A stretch of 64,000 nt of DNA from Paraburkholderia phenazinium (GTDB lineage: Bacteria; Pseudomonadota; Gammaproteobacteria; Burkholderiales; Burkholderiaceae): the NCBI RefSeq assembly GCF_900141745.1, contig NZ_FSRM01000002.1:2108001-2172000 (forward strand). Reading direction: 5' to 3'. Both the position numbers and the translations under genes were made by a program. Positions 17,144 through 25,191 of this stretch are shown one piece after another. Under the pieces are notes generated by a model. It was not told the origin of the DNA and did not search any database. It saw only the letters and a list, made by a program, of their open reading frames with translations. How positions within the stretch are numbered: the first letter of the stretch is position 1; the number at the start of each line of letters is the position of its first letter.

Positions 17144-18205
17144 TTACTGCGTGAGCCACACCTGGAAGCGCTTGCTGATCGCATCCGCGTTGTCGGCCCA
17201 GAACGTCGCATCGATCTGCAGCGGACGCTTGAAGTTGGCCGGCGCAGTCGGCAGATCGGCGAGGCGTGCCTTGTCGATCAGCGGAATCGCTTCCTTGCGC
17301 GGCGGCGCATACGCGATGTACTTCGAGAGGTCCGCATAGGCCTGCGGAGTCGATGCCGAGACGATGAACTTCTCCGCGTCGGCCGCGTGCTTGGCGCCCA
17401 TCGGAATGCCCCACCATTCGTAGTCGTAGACCTGCGCATCCCAGACGACCTTGAAGGGCTTGCCATCCTTGTGCGTGGCATCGTCGATGCGGCCGTTATA
17501 AGCCTGCGTCATCACGACCGCGCCGTCCGCGAGCAGCTGCGGTGCCTGCGCACCCGCGTCCCACCAGACGATGCTCGACTTGATCGTGTCGAGCTTCTTG
17601 AATGCGCGGTCGACGCCTGCGGGCGTGCCGAGCACCTTATAGACGTCCTTCGGCGCAACGCCATCGGCGATCAGCGCCCATTCCATCGCCACCTTCGGCG
17701 ATTTGCGCATGCCGCGCTTACCCGGATATTTCTTCAGATCGAAGAAATCGTTGATGGAGGTGGGCGGCGTCTTCAGCTTTGTCGTGTCGTACGCATACAC
17801 GGTCGACCACACCATCGCCGAGACGGCGCAATCGCTGATCGAGCCAGGCAGAAAGTCAGCGGTATTGCCGAGCTGCTTGCGGTCGAACTTCTGCAGCAGA
17901 CCTTCGTCGCATGCCGTGATGGCGTCGTTGGTTTCGAGGTCGATCAGATCCCACGTGGGGTTCTTCGCCTGTTCCATCGCGGACAGTTTCGCGAGGCCGC
18001 CGTCGTACGATTCCGTCGAAAAGCCGATCCCGGTCTTTGCGGTGAACGGCTCGAACCAGGCCTGTTTTGCTGCCGATTCGTAAGCGCCGCCGAACGTGAC
18101 GACGGACAACGTGTCGGCGGCGTGCGCCATCGAAGACAGGACAGAGAGGACCGTGACGGCGGTAAAAATAGCGCCGTGCCGGATGGGAGAGCGAGTAGCG
18201 TGCAT
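17144..18205 (-). CDS. Extracellular solute-binding protein, PotD-like
   Basis: A 353-residue periplasmic protein with a signal peptide ending at SSMAHA (about residue 29) and no lipobox. Family landmarks are LSVVTFGGAYESAAKQAWFEPF, WDLIDLETNDAITACDEGLL and VAMEWALIADGV. It belongs to the PotD/PotF-like binding proteins, which capture polyamines and other cationic amines such as quaternary ammonium compounds. It sits between the ATPase and permease genes in one operon with a Rieske oxygenase. The ligand cannot be read off directly. Confidence 0.85.
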   Translation of the reverse strand: MHATRSPIRHGAIFTAVTVLSVLSSMAHAADTLSVVTFGGAYESAAKQAWFEPFTAKTGIGFSTESYDGGLAKLSAMEQAKNPTWDLIDLETNDAITACDEGLLQKFDRKQLGNTADFLPGSISDCAVSAMVWSTVYAYDTTKLKTPPTSINDFFDLKKYPGKRGMRKSPKVAMEWALIADGVAPKDVYKVLGTPAGVDRAFKKLDTIKSSIVWWDAGAQAPQLLADGAVVMTQAYNGRIDDATHKDGKPFKVVWDAQVYDYEWWGIPMGAKHAADAEKFIVSASTPQAYADLSKYIAYAPPRKEAIPLIDKARLADLPTAPANFKRPLQIDATFWADNADAISKRFQVWLTQ

Positions 18206-18206
18206 T

Positions 18207-19445
18207 TTAGTTAACTCCTGCGATGAGTGGCGATGCGGACGATGAGGGCGAAACCTGGGTGGGGCCGTCGGCGGTAACCGCGACGCGCGGCGAAACGGCG
18301 GCCAGTACCTTGCAGTCGTCGCGTCGCCACGTCACGGCCACGGTATGGCCAAGTGCAGGCAGATCGCGATGCTGTGTGTTGGGCACTTTCACGACGACGC
18401 TCTCGCCGTGTGCCAGTTTCAGATGCACGCGGTGATGGTCGCCGCAATAGACGAGTTCCTGCACGAGCGCATGCACGACATTCGAATCGCCTTCGCCGCG
18501 CGCGGCATCGGCCGTCGCAGCCGCCGCTGCCGCGATGTGCGCGCGCTCGGGCCGCAAGGCCAGCATTGCTTCGCCGCCGGTGCGCAGTTCGGCTCCGGCG
18601 CGGCCGCTGATGGTGGTGCCGTCGGCGAGCTGCAGCGTGGCCCACTCGCCCTCGCTCGCGACGACGCGGCCAGTCAAGCCGTTGTTCTCGCCGACGAAGT
18701 TCGCCACAAACGCATTCGCCGCATTTTCATAGAGTTCGGTCGGTGTCGCGGCCTGCTGGATACGGCCGTCGGAAAACACGGCGACGCGGTCCGACATCGT
18801 CAGCGCTTCGTTCTGGTCGTGCGTCACGTAGACGACGGTCAGCGACAACTCGCGATGCAGGCGCATGATTTCGTATTGCATGCTTTCGCGCAGGCGTTTG
18901 TCGAGCGCACCAAGCGGCTCGTCCATCAGCACCACGCTCGGCTCGAATACCAATGCGCGTGCCAGCGCGACGCGCTGCTGCTGGCCGCCGGAAAGCTGCG
19001 CCGGCCGGCGTGCCGCGAGGTGGGGCAGCTCGACCATCTCAAGCGCGCGCGCCACGCGCGCCTTCTGTTCGTTACGACCAATCTTGCGGACCGACAGCGG
19101 AAACGCGACGTTCTGCGCGATCGTCATGTGCGGGAACAGTGCGTAGTTCTGGAACACCATGCCGATATCGCGCTGGTGCGCCGGCTTGTCGTCGAGCCGC
19201 TTGCCGTTCAGGCGAATCTCGCCGTGCGTCGGCGACTCGAATCCTGCCAGCATCATGAGTGTCGTGGTCTTGCCTGAACCGGACGGGCCGAGCAGTGAGA
19301 CGAATTCGCCGCGCGCGACATCGAGATCGAGACCTTCGACGACGCTATGCACGCCGTCGTACGATTTGCTGACCCCTGCGAATGAAATGAACGATTGGCT
19401 GGACATGGTCGTGTGATCATCCGGTGCGCGGCTCACGCGCGTCAT
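18207..19445 (-). CDS. ABC transporter ATP-binding protein, PotA-like
   Basis: A 412-residue ATPase. The NBD has Walker A GPSGSGKTT, signature LSGGQQQRVALARAL and Walker B VVLMDEPLGALD, followed by a TOBE-type C-terminal regulatory domain (GEAMLALRPERAHI region). The frame is open to 19889. The ATG at 19445 overlaps the Rieske gene stop by ATGA and implies coupling. The ATG at 19406 (MSSQSFISFAG) is an equally good biological start, since neither has a clear ribosome binding site. It energises the PotBCD-like importer encoded downstream. Confidence 0.85.
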   Translation of the reverse strand: MTRVSRAPDDHTTMSSQSFISFAGVSKSYDGVHSVVEGLDLDVARGEFVSLLGPSGSGKTTTLMMLAGFESPTHGEIRLNGKRLDDKPAHQRDIGMVFQNYALFPHMTIAQNVAFPLSVRKIGRNEQKARVARALEMVELPHLAARRPAQLSGGQQQRVALARALVFEPSVVLMDEPLGALDKRLRESMQYEIMRLHRELSLTVVYVTHDQNEALTMSDRVAVFSDGRIQQAATPTELYENAANAFVANFVGENNGLTGRVVASEGEWATLQLADGTTISGRAGAELRTGGEAMLALRPERAHIAAAAAATADAARGEGDSNVVHALVQELVYCGDHHRVHLKLAHGESVVVKVPNTQHRDLPALGHTVAVTWRRDDCKVLAAVSPRVAVTADGPTQVSPSSSASPLIAGVN

Positions 19446-20593
19446 GACGAAGCGGTTCGCTGCGCGAGATAGCGCGCGAAGTCGTAGTTCGGCCGCTCGA
19501 GGTGGCTCAGGTTGCCTGGCCTCGCGAGCGGGGCATGCACGCCGCGAAACACGGCTTCGACACCGCGCCGGTCTTCCGCATTGACCTCGTCGAGCAGGGT
19601 CTTCAGCGTGGCCATGTAGTCGGCCGCTTTGGGATCGTCGATAAACTCGGGCGAGAGTCCGCCGCCAAACTGGATGTGCACCTTGCCCACACCGCGCGGC
19701 TGCAGCACGAGGTACCAGAAGTACCCCGGCGTGAGCGTGACGAGATGCGTCGGGTAGATCGCGAGGAGCGCGGTCGTGCGGCGCCAGTGTCCCTGCAGAC
19801 GCGTATTGCCGGGGTGCGCATTGCCGATCGGCAGCGACGCTTCCTTCGTAATCCAATGATAGTTGAAGGCCGCGCGTCCGGGCGGGCACTCCATCTCTTC
19901 GAGCCGTGAATGCGGGCCCACCGTGGCACGATGCAGCATGGGCAGGTGGTAGCTCTCCATGAAGTTTTCCGCGAGGATCTTCCAGTTAGTGTCCCACACG
20001 TGTTCTTCGTAGAACGTCTCGACGTAGTCGGACATGCCGTACGGCTCGATCAGTTGCGTGAGTTCTTCGAGCTGGGTTGCGACGGACGGCAGGTCAGGAT
20101 CAAGCGTGACGTAGATCCAGCCTTGCCAGGTTTCGCAGCGGATCGACGGCAGCCGGTAGCTTTCCTTGCAGAAGCTTGCCTGCCGCTCCATCATCGGTGC
20201 GCCGGCAAGGGCGCCATCGAGCGTGTAGTTCCATGCGTGATACGGGCACACGATACGTCTGACGTTGCCGCGTCCTTCGAGCAGCACCGACATGCGATGC
20301 AGGCACACGTTCGACAGGCCGCGCAGCTCGCCCTGTTCGTTACGCAGTACCACGATGGGCTGGCCGTCGATCTGCGCGCTCAGGTAATCACCAGGATTGC
20401 TGAGCGTGCTGGCGCGCCCTACGCAAAGCCATTGCTTGTGAAAGATCTCGCGTTGTTCGAGCGCGAGAAATGCGTCAGACGTATAGACTCGTGGCGGCAT
20501 GGCGCGCGCATCGTCGAACGGGCGCTCGCAGTTCGCCAGCAATTCGCGGGCGATCTCGGGTCCGGCATCCGGCGACGTTGCAAGGGCAGCCAT
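19442..20593 (-). CDS. Rieske [2Fe-2S] oxygenase alpha subunit
   Basis: A 383-residue oxygenase subunit. The Rieske cluster ligands are C97/H99 (VCLHRMS) and C116/H119 (CPYHAW). The mononuclear iron site follows in NWKILAENFMESYHLPMLH, with H216 and H221 as iron ligands. The bridging acid three residues before H216 is glutamate (E213), where naphthalene-type dioxygenases have aspartate. A bridging glutamate is known in quaternary-amine oxygenases such as carnitine oxygenase CntA. The ATG at 20593 has GGAGGCCAT directly upstream. No reductase or ferredoxin gene is nearby, so electrons must come from elsewhere. It heads an operon with a polyamine-type importer. Confidence 0.85.
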   Translation of the reverse strand: MAALATSPDAGPEIARELLANCERPFDDARAMPPRVYTSDAFLALEQREIFHKQWLCVGRASTLSNPGDYLSAQIDGQPIVVLRNEQGELRGLSNVCLHRMSVLLEGRGNVRRIVCPYHAWNYTLDGALAGAPMMERQASFCKESYRLPSIRCETWQGWIYVTLDPDLPSVATQLEELTQLIEPYGMSDYVETFYEEHVWDTNWKILAENFMESYHLPMLHRATVGPHSRLEEMECPPGRAAFNYHWITKEASLPIGNAHPGNTRLQGHWRRTTALLAIYPTHLVTLTPGYFWYLVLQPRGVGKVHIQFGGGLSPEFIDDPKAADYMATLKTLLDEVNAEDRRGVEAVFRGVHAPLARPGNLSHLERPNYDFARYLAQRTASS

Positions 20594-20660
20594 ATGGCCT
20601 CCGGTTCGGCATTGCGTTGCGATGGACACCAATCTACCAAGTCAAATTGCCAGCCAAAAT

Positions 20661-20698
20661 ATTGTTTTCGGATGTAAAAGCCAGTTTTTTCCTATGCA
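20661..20698. promoter_or_regulatory. Candidate LysR-regulated promoter elements upstream of the Rieske gene
   Basis: Two blocks, ATTGTTTTCGGATG (20661-20674) and TTTTTTCCTATGCA (20685-20698), lie between the LysR gene and the Rieske gene. Close versions of both recur upstream of the divergent monooxygenase gene at 21698-21747. Shared blocks in two promoter regions flanking one LysR gene suggest a common binding site or promoter. They have not been tested. Confidence 0.45.
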
Positions 20699-20716
20699 GG
20701 CATCGGGCCGGCCGGC

Positions 20717-21643
20717 TCAGTCACTGCGATGCAGTTCGCGGATGTGCGTCTCGCAGAAGTCCGCGAATCGCTTCACTAACTGGCGTGGTTTCAGTTCGCG
20801 CGATTGTGCGATGCCAAGCGTGGTCGCCGTCACGTCGTCCTTGAACTGCTTGATGACGAAGTCCGCGCCGTCCACGGTTCTCAGCGACTTCAGCGGGAAG
20901 TTAAGGAGGCTGTAGCCGAGGCCGTTTGCGACCATCCCGCGCACCACTTCCGGCTGCGACGAACGGAACGCAGGCACAGGCCGCGTGCCGACCGCTTCGA
21001 ACAGTCCTGCGAAGTATTCGCGGCTGTGCGGCAGGTCGAGCATCACATACGGCACGTTGAGCAGATCCGTAAGCGAGACGGCGCGTGCGCGGGCGAGCCG
21101 GTGCAGCTTGGGCAGAATCACGTAGGGCGGCAGCGAAACGAGGGGCGTGAAGGCGACCTCGTCGGTGAGGTCGAGGCTGTAGGTGAGCGCGAGATCGAGC
21201 GTGCCGTCGCGCAGGCCGTGCAGCAGGTCGTCCTGATGGGCTTCCTCGGTGCGGAAGGTGACGCCCGAGTGGCTAGCAATGAAGCGGCTGATGAGCGCCG
21301 GCATGACCGGCGGCGCGAGCGAGACCATGCAGCCGAGTGCGATTACGCCTGACATGCCGCCGTCCATCTCGCGTGCAGCGGACTGCAGCTCCTCCGCGTT
21401 CTTCAGAAGATTGCGCGCCTGTCCGAGCATGTCGCGCCCGGCCTGCGTCAGCGACAGGCCGCTCGCATGATGGCGGATGAACAGCTGCACGCCGAACGAC
21501 GCTTCCAGGTCGGCAAGCGCCGTCGAGATCGACGGCTGCGAGATATGCAGTTTCTTCGCCGCCGCGGTGAATGACAGCGCTTCCGCGGTGACCACGAAAT
21601 ACCGCAACTGCCGCAGCGAATAGTGCAATTGACCCACTTCCAT
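20717..21643 (-). CDS. LysR family transcriptional regulator (Rieske/monooxygenase locus)
   Basis: A 308-residue LysR protein with the N-terminal winged helix (residues 8-67: LRQLRYFVVTAEALSFTAAA, ISQPSISTALADLE) and an effector domain that follows. It lies between the Rieske operon on the same strand and the monooxygenase-RidA-DUF1028 operon on the opposite strand. The two promoter regions on its flanks share sequence blocks, so it probably controls both. The inducer is unknown. Confidence 0.87.
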   Translation of the reverse strand: MEVGQLHYSLRQLRYFVVTAEALSFTAAAKKLHISQPSISTALADLEASFGVQLFIRHHASGLSLTQAGRDMLGQARNLLKNAEELQSAAREMDGGMSGVIALGCMVSLAPPVMPALISRFIASHSGVTFRTEEAHQDDLLHGLRDGTLDLALTYSLDLTDEVAFTPLVSLPPYVILPKLHRLARARAVSLTDLLNVPYVMLDLPHSREYFAGLFEAVGTRPVPAFRSSQPEVVRGMVANGLGYSLLNFPLKSLRTVDGADFVIKQFKDDVTATTLGIAQSRELKPRQLVKRFADFCETHIRELHRSD

Positions 21644-21697
21644 CGCCTGCTCCTCGACGTTTTATCTGTCGCGATTGTGCGTCGAAAGAAATCCGTT

Positions 21698-21747
21698 TGC
21701 ATAGGGAAAAGCGATGTATTGCATTTTTGAAATATGTTTTTCGGATG
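21698..21747. promoter_or_regulatory. Candidate LysR-regulated promoter elements upstream of the monooxygenase gene
   Basis: TGCATAGGGAAAA (21698-21710) is the reverse complement counterpart of the TTTTTTCCTATGCA block near the Rieske gene. ATGTTTTTCGGATG (21734-21747) matches the other block there. They sit in the 208-bp divergent gap between the LysR gene and the monooxygenase gene, where LysR operators are usual. Confidence 0.45.
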
Positions 21748-21851
21748 CTTGAGGCGGGCGTAGATTGCATTCATCGAATCCGGCGCGGCGTGCCTGCAGC
21801 GCTGCCACGGACCATGTCCGCACTCAAGCTGCCTTTCGGAAGGGAACAGCC

Positions 21852-23153
21852 ATGACAGCTGAAAAAACGTCAATCGATACGCTTGTGGTGGGCGCCGGTC
21901 AGGCCGGGGTGGCCATGAGCGAACATCTGAGCAGGCAAGGGGTGCCGCATCTCGTGCTGGAACGCAGCCGCATTGCCGAGCGCTGGCGCACGGGACGTTG
22001 GGACTCTCTGGTGGCCAACGGCCCGGCATGGCATGACCGGTTTCCGGGTCTGGAATTCGACGATCTCGATCCCGACGCCTTTCCGTCCAAAGACCGGGTG
22101 GCGGATTATTTCGAAGCGTATGCGAGGCAGTTCAATGCGCCTATCCGCACCGGCGTCGAGGTGACGAAAGTGGAGCGTAGCGCGGGCCGGCCTGGTTTCA
22201 CGATTGAGACGTCGGAGGGCATTGTCGAGGCCAATCGTGTGGTGGTCGCGACCGGCGCGTTCCAGCGTCCCCTGATTCCGCCTGTTGCGCCGCACGACGA
22301 GCGGCTCACGCAGATTCATTCCGCCGACTACCGCAATCCAGGCCAGTTGCCCCTGGGCGCCGTTCTGGTAGTGGGAGCCGGGTCGTCAGGGGTGCAGATT
22401 GCCGATGAACTGCAGCGCTCGGGCAGGCAGGTATATCTCTCGGTGGGGCCGCATGATCGTCCGCCGCGCGCCTATCGCAACCGCGATTACTGCTGGTGGT
22501 TAGGCGTGCTGGGCGAGTGGGACAAGGAGGTCGCGACACCGGGCAGGGAGCACGTCACCATTGCGGTGAGCGGTGCCCGTGGCGGCCATACCGTCGACTT
22601 CCGGGCGCTTGCCCAGCAAGGCATCGTACTCGCCGGTCTGACGAAATCGTTCGAGCGCGGCGTCGTCGCCTTCCAGCCGGATCTTGCAGCCAACCTCACC
22701 CGCGGTGACGAAAACTATCTGGCGCTGCTCGACACGGCGGACGCGTATATCGCTCGAAATGGCCTGGACCTTCCGGAAGAACCGGAGGCGCGCAAAATGC
22801 TGGCCGATCCCGAATGCGTGACCCATCCGCTTCTCGAGCTCGATCTCGCGGAGGCTGGCGTGACTTCCATTGTCTGGGCGACTGGCTATACGGCCGACTA
22901 CAGCTGGCTGCATGTCAGCGCCTTCGCCGCGAACGGAAAGCCGCAACATCAACGAGGCGTGTCGTCCGAGCCCGGCGTTTATTTTCTGGGCCTACCGTGG
23001 TTGTCGCGGCGTGGCTCCAGTTTCATCTGGGGTGTGTGGCACGACGCCATGCACATTGCCGACCATATCGCCACGCAGCGCGGGTATCTCTCGTATCGCG
23101 ATGCGTCGCAACGTCAAACACAGGATTTTTTTCACTACGCTGAAGGCGCATGA
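21852..23153 (+). CDS. Flavin-containing monooxygenase-like NAD(P)/FAD oxidoreductase
   Basis: A 433-residue protein with two dinucleotide-binding motifs: VVGAGQAGVAMSEHL near residue 14 for FAD and VLVVGAGSSGVQIADEL near residue 175 for NAD(P)H. It also has a late ATGYTADYSWL segment typical of class B flavin monooxygenases. Members oxygenate nitrogen, sulfur or carbonyl groups of small substrates. The ATG at 21852 follows GGAAGGGAACAGCC; the open frame begins earlier at 21765. It is translationally coupled to a RidA gene and lies divergent from the LysR gene and the Rieske operon. N-oxygenation of an amine is an attractive but unproven role. Confidence 0.82.
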   Translation: MTAEKTSIDTLVVGAGQAGVAMSEHLSRQGVPHLVLERSRIAERWRTGRWDSLVANGPAWHDRFPGLEFDDLDPDAFPSKDRVADYFEAYARQFNAPIRTGVEVTKVERSAGRPGFTIETSEGIVEANRVVVATGAFQRPLIPPVAPHDERLTQIHSADYRNPGQLPLGAVLVVGAGSSGVQIADELQRSGRQVYLSVGPHDRPPRAYRNRDYCWWLGVLGEWDKEVATPGREHVTIAVSGARGGHTVDFRALAQQGIVLAGLTKSFERGVVAFQPDLAANLTRGDENYLALLDTADAYIARNGLDLPEEPEARKMLADPECVTHPLLELDLAEAGVTSIVWATGYTADYSWLHVSAFAANGKPQHQRGVSSEPGVYFLGLPWLSRRGSSFIWGVWHDAMHIADHIATQRGYLSYRDASQRQTQDFFHYAEGA

Positions 23154-23590
23154 TGAACCAACCTACGCACACCCGCATCCGCATGTTCAACACGAAGGAT
23201 ACTTACCCCAACCAGGCGCTGGATAACGACCTCTGCCAGGCCGTGCGGGCTGGCAACACCGTTTATGTGCGCGGGCAGGTGGGCACGGATTTCGATGGCA
23301 ATCTGATCGGGCTCGGCGATCCGCAGGCTCAGGCCGAGCAGGCGATGAAGAACGTCAAGCAGCTGCTCGAGGAAGCGGGCAGCGACCTGTCGCATATCGT
23401 CAAGACCACCACGTACCTGATCGACCCGCGTTATCGCGAGCCGGTGTATCAGGAAGTCGGTAAATGGTTGAAGGGGGTCTATCCGATTTCCACCGGCCTC
23501 GTGGTCAGCGCCCTGGGTCAGCCTCAATGGCTGATGGAGATCGACGTGATCGCGGTGATTCCCGATAACTGGAAGCCGAATCAGGATTAA
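23150..23590 (+). CDS. RidA family protein
   Basis: A 146-residue RidA/YjgF family protein with NTVYVRGQVGTDFDGNLIG, QAEQAMKNVKQLLEEAGSDL and the closing VSALGQPQWLMEIDVIAVI. RidA proteins hydrolyse reactive enamine/imine intermediates. The catalytic arginine of canonical RidA is usually in an RVEI-type stretch near the end; here LMEIDVIAVI lacks it, so this may be a subfamily with another activity. The start overlaps the monooxygenase stop by 4 bp (ATGA). Its presence points to imines or enamines in the pathway. Confidence 0.85.
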   Translation: MMNQPTHTRIRMFNTKDTYPNQALDNDLCQAVRAGNTVYVRGQVGTDFDGNLIGLGDPQAQAEQAMKNVKQLLEEAGSDLSHIVKTTTYLIDPRYREPVYQEVGKWLKGVYPISTGLVVSALGQPQWLMEIDVIAVIPDNWKPNQD

Positions 23591-23602
23591 AAGGAGCGGC
23601 AC

Positions 23603-24283
23603 ATGACATTCTCCATCGTTGGGCGTTGTGCGAAAACGGGCCAGCTTGGGATCGCCATCAGTTCGTCCAGCATTTCGGTGGGAGCCCGATGCCCGTGGGT
23701 GCGCGCGGGCGTGGGCGCGGTAGCGACCCAGAATGTTACGCTGCCAGCCCTCGGGCCGCGGATTCTGGATCTCCTCGAAGACGCAGGGCATCTCGACCCT
23801 TCCGCAGCGCTCGACCGTGCGCTCGCCGGCGACGGATGGAGCCAGTATCGACAGGTGACGGTGATCGACGGCCAGGGCCGTACGGCGTTTTTCACAGGCA
23901 AGGAAGCGCTGGGCCTGCACCACGCCGTGGCGGGTGAGCAATGCGTCGCCGCCGGCAACATGCTGGCGGACGTGCAGGTCATCGAGGCGATGGTTCAGGC
24001 GTTCGAGACAACGCCCGGCCTGTTGGCCGAGCGCTTGCTGTCGTCGATGCGTGCCGCGATAGCGGCGGGTGGTGAAGCGGGGCCCGTGCATTCGGCGGCG
24101 CTCAAGGTGATGGGCGACGTGATCTGGCCGATCGTCGATCTGCGGGTCGACTGGGCGGAGGTCGATCCGATCGGACAACTGGACGCGCTATGGCACGCCT
24201 ATCGACCGCAAATGCAGGACTATCTGACGCGCGCGTTGAACCCGACCGCAGCGCCGAGCTACGGCGTGCCGGGCGACGAGTGA
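23603..24283 (+). CDS. DUF1028 domain-containing protein
   Basis: A 226-residue protein covering the full DUF1028 domain, which has an Ntn-hydrolase-like look: TFSIVGRCAKTGQLGIAISS at the start, then VGAVATQNVTLPALGPRILDLL and VAGEQCVAAGNMLADVQVIE. The function of DUF1028 is not established. It is often found next to RidA genes, as here, 12 bp after the RidA stop with AAGGAGCGGCAC upstream. An amide or urea-type hydrolytic step is a guess based on the fold, not on evidence. Confidence 0.85.
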   Translation: MTFSIVGRCAKTGQLGIAISSSSISVGARCPWVRAGVGAVATQNVTLPALGPRILDLLEDAGHLDPSAALDRALAGDGWSQYRQVTVIDGQGRTAFFTGKEALGLHHAVAGEQCVAAGNMLADVQVIEAMVQAFETTPGLLAERLLSSMRAAIAAGGEAGPVHSAALKVMGDVIWPIVDLRVDWAEVDPIGQLDALWHAYRPQMQDYLTRALNPTAAPSYGVPGDE

Positions 24284-24311
24284 AATGTTTGCTTGAAGCT
24301 TTCGTCGCCGC

Positions 24312-25019
24312 TCACCAGGGAACGACTTTTCCCTGGTAGTCCAGATAATGCAAACCGGAGCGCCCTTCGTAAGCCTCGATCGTGTTCACCAGGTTCGGGA
24401 TGCTTTCTTCGATAGTCAGACGCGCGTCGGGGCCGCCCATGTCCGTCTTTACCCATCCAGGCGCCATCAATAGCAAGGTTTTCGGGTCGTTCTGGTGACG
24501 CGCGGCAAAGCTGCGCATGAACATGTTGAGGGCAGCCTTGCTGCCACGGTAGACCTCGTAATTGCCGTTCGTGTTGTTGGTGAGGCTGCCTTGCCCGGAC
24601 GACATGACACCGATCGTTCCAGCCGGCCGCACAAGATCCTGAAACGCCTCGATTACCCTCATCGGACTCAACGAGTTCGTCACCATGACGCGCACGAATT
24701 CCTCGGTCGAGACGTCGGCGATCGTTTCGCGATCGTCGTTTTTGACGCCAGCGTTCACGAAAAGTACATCCAGCCGTCGATTCTTGAGGCGATCGTGTAA
24801 CGCGGCGACCTGATCGGGGATCGTGATATCGACGGCTTCAACTTCGAGCAGCGCACCCTGAGTGCTTTGCGCGAGTCGGTGCAGGTGTTGTATTGAGCCC
24901 TCCCTCCCGGTGGCAATCACTTGCCAGCCACGCTTGAGATATTCCTCGACCATTGCGAATCCGAGGCCGCGGGATGCACCGATGAGAAGGACGGTTTTCT
25001 GCGCAGAGGTGTCTTGCAT
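24312..25019 (-). CDS. Short-chain dehydrogenase/reductase
   Basis: A 235-residue classical SDR. The nucleotide-binding glycine motif is GASRGLG (residues 14-20), the structural NAG motif is present (FVNAGVKND), and the catalytic YxxxK is YRGSK with MSSGQGSLTN supplying the serine. It reduces or oxidises an alcohol or carbonyl group with NAD(P)(H); the substrate is unknown. It is divergent from the LysR gene starting at 25192, which is its probable regulator. Confidence 0.87.
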   Translation of the reverse strand: MQDTSAQKTVLLIGASRGLGFAMVEEYLKRGWQVIATGREGSIQHLHRLAQSTQGALLEVEAVDITIPDQVAALHDRLKNRRLDVLFVNAGVKNDDRETIADVSTEEFVRVMVTNSLSPMRVIEAFQDLVRPAGTIGVMSSGQGSLTNNTNGNYEVYRGSKAALNMFMRSFAARHQNDPKTLLLMAPGWVKTDMGGPDARLTIEESIPNLVNTIEAYEGRSGLHYLDYQGKVVPW

Positions 25020-25191
25020 TGGTAACTCCTATGAGCGAGACCCGATACAACATGCTTTGAGGTGCCACGTGTTTGGGTCATAAGTCGGTACAACGAATAT
25101 ATCGATCCACGAGACATGGCGGAAGGCGCAGCCGTTGCACTTATAACCTGCATCAAACGCCATGTCTGAACGGCGCGTGCTAGGATCAGGC

